Assembly (NCBI GenBank): GCA_004553405.1
Contig: SFLO01000027.1
Coordinates: forward strand, 1-7,836
Source of the DNA: Coriobacteriaceae bacterium
GTDB taxonomy: Bacteria > Actinomycetota > Coriobacteriia > Coriobacteriales > QAMH01
Direction of reading: 5' to 3'
DNA: 7,836 bases
The notes under the pieces were generated by a model. The model was given only the letters and a program-made list of their open reading frames with translations. It ran no database searches and was not told the DNA's origin. How positions within the stretch are numbered: position 1 is the stretch's first letter; each line of letters opens with the position of its first letter. Shown here piece by piece: positions 1 through 5,038 of this stretch. The translations under genes were made by a program, and so were the position numbers.

Positions 1-401
1 GCGTCTACGCGCTCATGGGAGACGGCGAGATCGAGGAGGGCCAGGTCTGGGAGGCCGCCATGTTCGCTGCCCACTACGGGCTCGACAACCTGGTCGCCAT
101 CGTTGACAACAACAACCTCCAGATCGACGGCGACGTCCGCGAGGTCGTGGGCCTGCGCGCCATCCCCGAGAAGTTCCGCGCCTTCGGCTGGGAGGTCCTC
201 GAGGTCGACGGCCACGACGTCGAGGCACTGCTCGAGGTCTTCGCCACCGCGCAGGGTGCCTCGGGCAAGCCCGTCTGCATCGTCGCCTCCACCGTCAAGG
301 GCAAGGGCGTCAGCTTCATGGAGAACCAGGCCGGCTGGCACGGCAAGGCTCCCAATGACGAGCAGGCCCAGCAGGCTATCGCAGAGCTGAAGGGAGAGTA
401 G
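1..401 (+). CDS. Transketolase, N-terminal (ThDP pyrophosphate-binding) subunit, 5' truncated
   Basis: Only the last 132 codons are present; the reading frame is open from base 3 and ends at TAG 399-401, so the start lies outside the window. The protein carries the thiamine-diphosphate signature GDGEIEEGQVWEAA at visible residues 6-19, followed about 28 residues after the GDG by the paired asparagines of IVDNNN. This GDG-x(~28)-NN arrangement binds the Mg-diphosphate end of ThDP. Transketolase moves two-carbon ketol units between sugar phosphates in the non-oxidative pentose phosphate pathway. In E. coli it is one chain of about 660 residues; here the N-terminal part ends in its own stop codon and the remaining domains are a separate gene 2 bases downstream. 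Such split transketolases are known from archaea and several bacterial groups. The two products presumably form one cytoplasmic complex, with the active site at their interface. Confidence in the family is high. Confidence 0.95.
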   Translation, partial: VYALMGDGEIEEGQVWEAAMFAAHYGLDNLVAIVDNNNLQIDGDVREVVGLRAIPEKFRAFGWEVLEVDGHDVEALLEVFATAQGASGKPVCIVASTVKGKGVSFMENQAGWHGKAPNDEQAQQAIAELKGE

Positions 402-403
402 CC

Positions 404-1339
404 ATGGCAGCAGAAGCAACCCGCGCCGGATACGGCGAGACCCTGGTCGAGCTGGTCGGGGAGGGCCTTGACATCATGGCCGTCGAGGCAGACCTCTCTG
501 GCTCCACCACCACCAACAAGCTCGGAAAGGCGCATCCAGACCGCCTGGTGAACGTCGGCATCGCAGAGCAGAACATGATCGACGTCGCCGCGGGCCTCGC
601 GCTGGCAGGCAAGACGGTCTTCACCGGCTCCTTCGCCGCCTTCGGCACCGGCCGCTGCTACGACCAGATCCGCAACACCGTCTGCTACGGCGAGCTCGAC
701 GTCAAGGTCGCCCCCACCCATGCCGGCGTCACCGTCGGCCCGGATGGCGGCTCCCACCAGATGCTCGAAGACGTCAGCCTCATGAGGGGTCTGCCCGGCA
801 TGAGGGTGCTCGTCCCCGCAGACTACACCGCTGCAAAGCAGGCCATCCGCATCGCCGCCCAGACCCCGGGCCCCTTCTACGTCCGCCTCGGCCGCGCCAA
901 GGTCCCCCAGGTCTACGAGGAGGGCTTCGAGCTCGAGCTCGGCCGCGCCTACGTGCTGCGCGAGGGCGATGACGTGACGCTGGTCGCCAACGGCGTCGAG
1001 GTCGCCGAGGCTCTCCAGGCAGCAGAGCAGCTGGCCTCCCAGGGCATCTCCGCAGAGGTCATCGACGCCTTCAGCGTCAAGCCCTTCGACAAGGAAACCC
1101 TCCTTGCCAGCGTGCGCAAGACCGGTTGCGTCGTCAGCTGCGAGGAGCACTCCACTGTTGGAGGCCTGGGCTCTGCCGTTGCAGACATCATCGGCGAGAA
1201 CTGCCCCGTCCCCCTCGAGCGCGTCGGAGTGCGCGACGAGTTCGGCACTTCCGGCGACCCCAGCGAGCTGCTCGCCGAGTACGGCTTGGATGCTGCGGGA
1301 ATCGTCGAGAAGGCGAAGAAGGTGCTCGCCCGCAAGTAA
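404..1339 (+). CDS. Transketolase, C-terminal subunit (pyrimidine-binding and C-terminal domains)
   Basis: This complete gene encodes 311 residues. The start ATG at 404 lies 2 bases after the preceding stop and 7 bases after AGGGAG (391-396), a good ribosome binding site inside the end of the upstream gene, so translation is probably coupled. Residues 5 to about 165 form the pyrimidine-binding domain. The motif VNVGIAEQNMIDVAAGLA (residues 49-66) holds Glu55, which by family knowledge is the glutamate that activates the aminopyrimidine ring of ThDP. The segment around HAGVTVGPDGGSHQMLED is also typical. Residues from about 185 to the end form the C-terminal transketolase domain, with the typical segment EEHSTVGGLGSAVAD. 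The gene supplies the domains missing from the upstream subunit. Related two-domain proteins include the C-terminal part of DXP synthase and E1 beta subunits, but the partner gene and the motif spacing favour transketolase. A stable hairpin begins about 40 bases after the stop. Confidence 0.95.
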   Translation: MAAEATRAGYGETLVELVGEGLDIMAVEADLSGSTTTNKLGKAHPDRLVNVGIAEQNMIDVAAGLALAGKTVFTGSFAAFGTGRCYDQIRNTVCYGELDVKVAPTHAGVTVGPDGGSHQMLEDVSLMRGLPGMRVLVPADYTAAKQAIRIAAQTPGPFYVRLGRAKVPQVYEEGFELELGRAYVLREGDDVTLVANGVEVAEALQAAEQLASQGISAEVIDAFSVKPFDKETLLASVRKTGCVVSCEEHSTVGGLGSAVADIIGENCPVPLERVGVRDEFGTSGDPSELLAEYGLDAAGIVEKAKKVLARK

Positions 1340-1377
1340 CTCGGGGCTGAATTAGAGGCACATGAGGAAAAAGACCA

Positions 1378-1406
1378 GCAGGGGGCGGCCAGCAGCCGTC
1401 CCCTGC
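1378..1406 (+). terminator. Strong 11-bp hairpin between transketolase and polyprenyl synthase genes
   Basis: Bases 1378-1388 (GCAGGGGGCGG) pair with 1396-1406 (CCGTCCCCTGC) around a 7-base loop; all pairs are Watson-Crick except one G-T. There is no T run after it on the + strand, so it is not a classical intrinsic terminator in that direction. On the opposite strand it is followed after about 4 bases by TCTTTTT, but no convergent gene is visible. It could end or attenuate the transketolase transcript or stabilise its 3' end. The stem is certain; its role is inferred. Confidence 0.45.
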
Positions 1407-1408
1407 GC

Positions 1409-1414
1409 TATCAT
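1409..1414 (+). promoter_or_regulatory. Possible -10 box giving a leaderless polyprenyl synthase transcript
   Basis: TATCAT differs from TATAAT at one position and ends 9 bases before the ATG at 1424. Transcription would therefore start about at the start codon. This fits the absence of any Shine-Dalgarno sequence between the hairpin and the ATG. No convincing -35 box is seen at the expected spacing, where the sequence falls in the hairpin. Leaderless genes are common in actinobacteria. This is an inference. Confidence 0.35.
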
Positions 1415-1423
1415 GCATGGACT

Positions 1424-2443
1424 ATGGCTAACATCATCTTCAAACAGTACCTGGAAGAGCGCTCTGCAGAGATCGACGAGCATCTCCGCACGTATTTCCG
1501 CGAGGGCTCCCATCCCGACATGAGTCGCTACCTCTACGAGCCCCTCGCAGCGTATTCCGACAACGGGGGCAAGCGCCATCGCCCCCTGATCACGCTGCTC
1601 GCCTGCAAGGCGGTAGGTGGGGACGAGCGCCTCGCCCTGCGCGCGGGTGCTGCGATCGAGCACTTCCACACCGCGGCGCTCATCCATGACGACATCGCAG
1701 ACGAGTCGCAGCTGCGCCGCGGCGAGCCCTGCATGCACATCACCATGGGCGAGGGCCTTGCCATCAACGCAGGCGACCTCGCGCTCTCGCTCGTCACCGG
1801 CACCGTCCTCAACGACGACCTGCTCGACGATTCCGTCAAGATCAGGGTTCTCAAGGAGCTGGTGGACATGACCACCCGCACCATCGAGGGCCAGGCGATG
1901 GACATCGGCTGGGCGCGCGACAAGCGCTTCGACATCACGGTCGAGGACTACCTCTGCATGGCCCAGCACAAGACCGCCTACTACTCCGGCGCGGTGCCCC
2001 TGGCCATCGGCGCCATCGTGGGCGGCGGCACCGAGGAGCAGGTCGAGGTCCTGCGCTCCTACGGCATGTCCACCGGCTTGGCCTTCCAGCTCCAAGACGA
2101 CCTCCTCAACCTCGTGGGGAGCAAGGAAGCCGCCACCAAGGACTTCCGCAGCGACATCACCGAGGGCAAGCGCACCATGGTCGCCGTGCACGCCCTCGCC
2201 CACACCGAGGGGGCCCAGCGCGAGGAACTGCTCGACATCCTCTCCTCCAAGGAAACCGACCAGGCGCGCCTGGCGAGGGCCGTCGAGATCATGCAGGCTG
2301 CGGGTTCTATCGACTATGTCCGCGACTACGCTGTGAAGCTCGCCCGCCAAGGGCAAGACGGGCTGAAGCGCGTCCTGCCCATGAGCATCTCGCGCACGCT
2401 GCTGGTCTCCATGGGCGACTTCTTCGTCAGCCGCCTGAGCTAG
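1424..2443 (+). CDS. Trans-polyprenyl diphosphate synthase (long-chain isoprenoid synthase type)
   Basis: This 339-residue protein belongs to the head-to-tail all-trans prenyltransferases, which extend an allylic diphosphate with isopentenyl diphosphate in the cytoplasm. The substrate-binding GGKRHRP is at residues 48-54. The first aspartate-rich motif DDIAD is at 89-93, followed by the usual RRG at 98-100. The second aspartate-rich region, FQLQDDLLN, has Asp225 and Asp226 but Asn229 where many members have the last Asp. The residues before the first motif (HTAALIHDD) are small, as in long-chain synthases such as octaprenyl or heptaprenyl diphosphate synthase. Farnesyl synthases usually carry bulky aromatics there. 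A menaquinone side-chain or similar role is therefore likely, but the chain length cannot be fixed from sequence alone. ATG 1424 is the only in-frame ATG near the 5' end, and it has no Shine-Dalgarno sequence. The next gene follows after 9 bases, so the two are probably co-transcribed. Confidence 0.92.
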   Translation: MANIIFKQYLEERSAEIDEHLRTYFREGSHPDMSRYLYEPLAAYSDNGGKRHRPLITLLACKAVGGDERLALRAGAAIEHFHTAALIHDDIADESQLRRGEPCMHITMGEGLAINAGDLALSLVTGTVLNDDLLDDSVKIRVLKELVDMTTRTIEGQAMDIGWARDKRFDITVEDYLCMAQHKTAYYSGAVPLAIGAIVGGGTEEQVEVLRSYGMSTGLAFQLQDDLLNLVGSKEAATKDFRSDITEGKRTMVAVHALAHTEGAQREELLDILSSKETDQARLARAVEIMQAAGSIDYVRDYAVKLARQGQDGLKRVLPMSISRTLLVSMGDFFVSRLS

Positions 2444-2452
2444 GCATCTGCC

Positions 2453-3364
2453 ATGACTATGAGAACGATTCAGCGCAACAGCAAGGGGGCTGCGGTCGAG
2501 GACGTCCAAAAGCGTCTGAGGGTCCTCGGGTACAGCCTCAATGTGGACGGGGTTTACCTCGACCGCACGCAGATCGCCGTGAGCGAGTTCCGCCGCAGGG
2601 AGGGCCTCCCCGCCGGCGACTTCGTCGACGAGGCCTGCTGGAAGGCTCTGGTCGACGCCACCTTCACCCTGGGCGATCGCATGCTCTACCTGCGCATGCC
2701 CTACTTCCACGGCCGCGACGTCAAGTGCCTCCAAGACATACTCAACGCCTTGGGCTTCATCGTCGGCGAGGCGGACGGGATCTTCGGCGCACACACAGAG
2801 CACGCCCTCAGGGACTTCCAAGCAAGTATCGGGCTCGTCGACGACGGCGTTGCCGGGGCCACCACCTACGACGCCATTCAGCGCCTGCGCCATGCCTGGG
2901 AGGGCAAGGGCGCGGTGACTGCCGCAGAGGCGCAGGCCCACATGGGCTTTGCACGCGCCGCAGGCGTCCTCGAGAACGCAGAGATCGTCTTCTTCGGGAT
3001 GGACGTCCTGGGCCGCGAGGTTGCGAGCCGCGCTGCGAACCTGGCGCAGGCATCGGCGCCCTTCTCCGGCGTGACGAGCGCTGACCGCCTCAGCGTCGAG
3101 CCTTCTGCGAGCGCGCTCATGGTGGGTATCGGCCTGACGGGGAGTCTGCCTTCCCGGGACGGCCACGTGGTCGCCTTTGGGGACGACTACGCCTTTGCCA
3201 GCCGCGTTGAGACTGCCGTCGAGATGGCCGAGGGCAAACCGCGTCGCATCTTCATTGAGCTGAGCGAGGAGCTTCCCGCTGCCCGCCCCGATGCGGACCC
3301 CGTGCGCTGGGCGCAGCACCTTGCCGTCGCCATCCTCGATGCCCTCTGCAGCGCTCTGGGCTAG
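2453..3364 (+). CDS. Protein with two peptidoglycan-binding repeats and a degenerate amidase_3-like C-terminus (CwlM-like)
   Basis: The protein has 303 residues. Residues about 8-68 and 84-145 are two PG_binding_1 repeats; the second is textbook, with LQDILNALGF, ADGIFG and ALRDFQASIGL. No signal peptide or membrane segment is seen, so it is predicted to stay in the cytoplasm. The C-terminal half (about 175-303) resembles by eye an N-acetylmuramoyl-L-alanine amidase (amidase_3). GREVASRAANL (187-197) sits where the metal-binding Glu helix would be, and IFIELSEELP (266-275) plus a final helix recalls the usual LVE-G-F-N tail. The DPGHGG histidine and the S-I-H-A-N histidine are absent, so zinc hydrolysis is unlikely. 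Mycobacterial CwlM has the same domain order and regulates MurA rather than cutting peptidoglycan. The start may be ATG 2453 or ATG 2459; neither has a clear ribosome binding site. The repeats are firm; the CwlM comparison is inference. Confidence 0.8.
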   Translation: MTMRTIQRNSKGAAVEDVQKRLRVLGYSLNVDGVYLDRTQIAVSEFRRREGLPAGDFVDEACWKALVDATFTLGDRMLYLRMPYFHGRDVKCLQDILNALGFIVGEADGIFGAHTEHALRDFQASIGLVDDGVAGATTYDAIQRLRHAWEGKGAVTAAEAQAHMGFARAAGVLENAEIVFFGMDVLGREVASRAANLAQASAPFSGVTSADRLSVEPSASALMVGIGLTGSLPSRDGHVVAFGDDYAFASRVETAVEMAEGKPRRIFIELSEELPAARPDADPVRWAQHLAVAILDALCSALG

Positions 3365-3407
3365 GCAAACAGTTTGAAAACAAGGTTTGTGGCGGTTGTG
3401 TGCAGGT

Positions 3408-3437
3408 TTGACGCTGCTTGCCGCTAGATGCTATTTT
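3408..3437 (+). promoter_or_regulatory. Promoter for the NlpC/P60 gene
   Basis: TTGACG (3408-3413) is followed after 18 bases by TATTTT (3432-3437). The second box is preceded by TGC, giving an extended -10 element (TGCTATTTT). Transcription would start near 3444, 38 bases before the chosen start codon, and downstream of the upstream in-frame ATG at 3428, which rules that codon out. An overlapping weaker pair, TTGCCG (3418-3423) and TATGAA (3440-3445) with 16-base spacing, is also present. Upstream, CAAACAGTTTG (3366-3376) is an 11-base palindrome that could be an operator, but nothing else supports that. Confidence 0.6.
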
Positions 3438-3481
3438 CATATGAATCGTGCGTATCCAACCGTGCCATTCGGAGGTTTCGG

Positions 3482-4570
3482 ATGTCAATGAAGCTTAATC
3501 GCAGAGCATTCCTAGGGACCGCCCTCACCTTCGGCGCCCTCTGTGCGGCCAGCCCCGGCACTGCTGCGGGCATCACCGCCGCAGAGAAGAAGCGTGAGGT
3601 CCAGGCCATCAAGTCCAAGCTCGATGCCATGCTCGACGAGCTCGACCAGGCGGTAGACCAGTACAACGCCGCCCAAGACGCATATGAGAGGGCCACCAAC
3701 AAGGTGGAGGCCGCCCGCCAGCAGATCAAGGAGGCCCAGGGTAAGATCGACACCCTGCAGGGTCACCTGGCAACGCGCGCTACCTCCATGTACCGCAACG
3801 GCTCCATGTCGTATCTCGACGTCTTGCTGGGCGTGGGTTCCTTCGACGACTTCGCCACGGTGTGGGACACCCTCAACACCCTCAACGAGGACGACGCAGA
3901 CCTCGTGACCCAGACCAAGCAGGCCAAGGCCAAGCTCGAGTCCGCCAAGAAGGAGCTCGACGACCAGCAGGCAGAGGCCGCAAACCAGCTGGCCACCGCC
4001 AAGTCCTACCACAAGAACATCGAGGCCATGGCCAACAGGTACGAGTCCGAGTACAACAGCCTCTCCTCCGAGTACCGCAGGCTCCTGCAGAAGGAGGAGG
4101 AGGCCGAGCGTCGCCGCCAGCAGCAGGCAGCCAATGCCTACACGCCCTCTACGAGCGGCGGCGGGTCCTCTTCCGGTGGCGGCAGCAGCTCCGGCGGGGG
4201 GAGCTCCTCTGGCGGTGGTCCTGCCAGCAGCATCCCCACCAACGGCGGCGTCGTCGACTACGCCCGCTCCCGCATCGGCTGCCCTTACGTCTGGGGCGCA
4301 GAGGGTCCCAACTCCTTCGACTGCTCCGGCCTCACCAAGTGGTGCTATGCCCAGATCGGCATCGGCATGTCCCACTACACAGAGAGCCAGTACGCCGAGG
4401 CGAAGGCCCGCATGAGCGTAAACTCCGCCGCAGCGGGCGACATCCTCTACCGCAGCGGGCACGTGGCCATCTATTCGGGTGGCAACTCCTACATCCATGC
4501 GCCCCATACCGGTGCGTATGTGTGCGAGGTGAGCGGTATCGGCAGTTTCTCGGCTGCACTGAGGTTCTAA
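3482..4570 (+). CDS. Secreted NlpC/P60 peptidoglycan endopeptidase with PcsB/CwlO-type coiled coil and Tat-like signal
   Basis: The start ATG 3482 has GGAGG (3471-3475) 6 bases upstream, giving 362 residues. The N-terminus MSMKLNRRAFLGTALTFGAL contains NRRAFLG, close to the twin-arginine consensus S/T-R-R-x-F-L-K, then a short hydrophobic stretch and a probable cleavage site after TAA (residues 27-29). Residues about 32-100 and 140-218 are coiled coil. Between them SMYRNGSMSYLDVLLG (102-117) is the hallmark of the PcsB/CwlO/RipC coiled-coil domain. A Gly/Ser hinge (225-246) leads to the NlpC/P60 domain (about 253-362), with catalytic Cys281 in FDCSGL, His327 in GHVAIY and His339 in YIHAP. Such enzymes cut the peptide stems of peptidoglycan, usually between D-Glu and the third residue, during cell growth or separation. 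PcsB, CwlO and RipC are activated by FtsEX, so the same is plausible here. The tRNA gene begins 26 bases after the stop. Confidence 0.93.
   Translation: MSMKLNRRAFLGTALTFGALCAASPGTAAGITAAEKKREVQAIKSKLDAMLDELDQAVDQYNAAQDAYERATNKVEAARQQIKEAQGKIDTLQGHLATRATSMYRNGSMSYLDVLLGVGSFDDFATVWDTLNTLNEDDADLVTQTKQAKAKLESAKKELDDQQAEAANQLATAKSYHKNIEAMANRYESEYNSLSSEYRRLLQKEEEAERRRQQQAANAYTPSTSGGGSSSGGGSSSGGGSSSGGGPASSIPTNGGVVDYARSRIGCPYVWGAEGPNSFDCSGLTKWCYAQIGIGMSHYTESQYAEAKARMSVNSAAAGDILYRSGHVAIYSGGNSYIHAPHTGAYVCEVSGIGSFSAALRF
4154..4219 (+). repeat. Gly/Ser hinge repeat (S-G-G-G-S-S units) inside the NlpC/P60 gene
   Basis: These 22 codons encode about three and a half tandem copies of the six-residue unit SGGGSS. 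Synonymous codons differ between the copies (AGC, TCC, TCT; GGC, GGG, GGT). The repeat is therefore kept at the protein level rather than being a fresh DNA duplication. It forms a flexible linker between the coiled coil and the catalytic domain. Confidence 0.85.
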
Positions 4571-4572
4571 TC

Positions 4573-4581
4573 TGCTAGAAT
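4573..4581 (+). promoter_or_regulatory. Extended -10 promoter element of tRNA-Pro
   Basis: TGCTAGAAT is a TGn-extended -10 box with one mismatch to TATAAT, placed just after the stop codon of the NlpC/P60 gene. Transcription would start near 4588, about 9 bases before the mature tRNA. No good -35 box is seen; extended -10 promoters often lack one. No terminator separates the NlpC/P60 gene from the tRNA, so readthrough from upstream may add to tRNA expression. Confidence 0.5.
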
Positions 4582-4596
4582 CCCTCCTTGCGTTAT

Positions 4597-4673
4597 CGGG
4601 ATGTGGCTCAGCTTGGTAGAGCGCTCGCTTCGGGAGTGAGAGGTCGCAGGTTCGAATCCTGTCATCCCGACCA
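4597..4673 (+). tRNA. tRNA-Pro, anticodon CGG
   Basis: A complete cloverleaf of 77 bases includes an encoded CCA. The acceptor stem is CGGGATG (4597-4603) with CATCCCG (4663-4669), then A73 and CCA (4671-4673). The D arm is GCTC/GAGC with loop AGCTTGGTA. The anticodon arm is CTCGC/GTGAG with loop TTCGGGA, giving anticodon CGG at 4631-4633, which reads the proline codon CCG. The variable loop is AGGTC and the T arm is GCAGG-TTCGAAT-CCTGT. All stems pair, with only G-T wobbles. The last 13 bases of the gene also form one arm of a long inverted repeat with downstream sequence. Confidence 0.97.
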
Positions 4674-4730
4674 CCCACAAAAAATGGCACCCGCAAGGGT
4701 GCCTATTTTTTTGTGGGTGGTCGGGATGAC
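4661..4730 (+). repeat. 24-bp perfect inverted repeat joining the tRNA 3' end to the region beyond its terminator
   Basis: Bases 4661-4684 pair without mismatch with 4707-4730, and the inner terminator stem (7 bp) lies between them. The left arm contains the last two T-stem bases, the whole 3' acceptor strand, A73 and CCA of tRNA-Pro, and the trailer CCCACAAAAAA. The right arm repeats all this in reverse complement. The pairing was checked base by base. A readthrough transcript could form a hairpin of about 31 bp that competes with the tRNA acceptor stem. Its origin could be local inverted duplication. Confidence 0.9.
4686..4712 (+). terminator. Intrinsic terminator of tRNA-Pro, probably bidirectional
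   Basis: GGCACCC (4686-4692) and GGGTGCC (4697-4703) form a 7-bp stem with a GCAA tetraloop, followed by TA and seven T (4706-4712). Six A at 4679-4684 precede the stem, so the same hairpin would also have a T run when read on the opposite strand. It probably also ends any NlpC/P60 transcript that runs through the tRNA. Confidence 0.9.
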
Positions 4731-4871
4731 GCGCGCCAAAGGCGCGCGTGCGCTGCGAAGCAGCGCGCAGGATATCCTGTCGTTCGCGCTGTAAGATTTT
4801 GAACAGCGCGAACAAGCCGGGTCAAGCCTGCCCGAAGGGCACCGCGAAGCGGCTTGGGCTTGACGCGGCTT
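4731..4871. other. Hairpin-dense intergenic element with two GCGAAGC mini-hairpins and a candidate three-way junction
   Basis: No credible gene lies here. Five palindromic blocks follow one another. GCGCGCC/GGCGCGC (4731-4747) has an AAA loop. GCGCTGC/GCAGCGC (4750-4766) has a GAA loop. CAGGATATCCTG (4768-4779) is a perfect palindrome. GTTCGCGCTGT/ACAGCGCGAAC (4782-4813) is an 11-bp stem. Last, 4814-4828 pairs with 4857-4871 (14 of 15 positions) and encloses two small hairpins, GCCC-GAA-GGGC (4830-4840) and CCGC-GAA-GCGG (4842-4852). The last block folds as a three-way junction directly next to the 11-bp stem. GCGAAGC, known as an unusually stable DNA mini-hairpin, occurs exactly at 4755-4761 and 4844-4850. 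I do not recognise a known RNA family. It may be a structured RNA, an extragenic palindromic repeat or a single-strand DNA structure. Confidence 0.6.
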
Positions 4872-4979
4872 ATCTCGACCCCCTGCACGTTCGACTCCCC
4901 GCTGCCTCGGCCCTGCCGCATTGCGGACAGTGCCCGTTTGGCAACTCGCAGGGAGGCCTCTTCCTTTATCTGGGCGTTG
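4872..4979. other. Rest of the intergenic region before tatA; no gene seen
   Basis: I see no gene, RNA family or mobile element here. Two small hairpins are visible: CTG-CCGC-ATT-GCGG-A-CAG (4913-4930), with one bulged A, and TGCC/GGCA (4931-4943). Open frames across the stretch lack a ribosome binding site and recognisable protein features. Confidence 0.5.
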
Positions 4980-4988
4980 TGGTATCCT
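4980..4988 (+). promoter_or_regulatory. Extended -10 promoter element of tatA
   Basis: TGGTATCCT is a TGn-extended -10 box of the same style as those before the tRNA and the NlpC/P60 gene. Transcription would start near 4995, giving a leader of about 44 bases to the tatA start codon. The -35 region (about 4960-4965, CTTCCT) is weak. Confidence 0.42.
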
Positions 4989-5038
4989 TTGCGGCGCTGT
5001 CCCAACAGTGATTGAACCTATGTATTTTGGAGGACCTA

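Noticed and set aside
1352..3319. Minus-strand reading frame of 655 codons across two genes
   Set aside because: Long antisense frames arise from codons ending in C or G; the composition is low-complexity and both underlying + strand genes have clear family motifs.
3428..3481. Upstream in-frame ATG of the NlpC/P60 gene
   Set aside because: It lies inside the predicted promoter and would precede the transcript start; GGAGG serves ATG 3482.
3539..3550. Possible lipobox at Cys21 of the NlpC/P60 signal peptide
   Set aside because: The residues before Cys are G-A-L, which do not fit the lipobox, and a TAA cleavage site follows.
3512..4696. Minus-strand reading frame of 394 codons opposite the NlpC/P60 gene
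   Set aside because: Its start region is antisense tRNA (RIRTCDLSLPKRAL), and the rest is the Leu/Val/Gly-rich mirror of a GC-rich coding strand.
4661..4730. Integrase attachment site at the tRNA 3' end
   Set aside because: The duplicated tRNA end is inverted, not direct, and no integrase or second direct copy is in the window.
4588..4794. Plus-strand reading frame of 68 codons containing RDVAQLGRAL and RRFESCHPD
   Set aside because: It is the sense translation of the tRNA gene, another common annotation artefact.
4567..4815. Minus-strand reading frame of 82 codons containing MTGFEPATS
   Set aside because: This is the well-known false protein made by translating the antisense of a tRNA gene; it lies over tRNA-Pro and its terminator.
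4889..4898. GTTCGACTCC, resembling a tRNA T loop
   Set aside because: The flanking bases do not form a T stem, and no acceptor, D or anticodon arm is nearby.
4703..5005. Minus-strand reading frame of 100 codons over the structured intergenic region
   Set aside because: It starts with TTG, has no Shine-Dalgarno, is Arg/Ala-rich because of the palindromes, and shows no recognisable domain.
5012..5038. Upstream in-frame TTG start of tatA
   Set aside because: GGAGG stands 5 bases before ATG 5039, and the shorter form has the normal TatA N-terminus.
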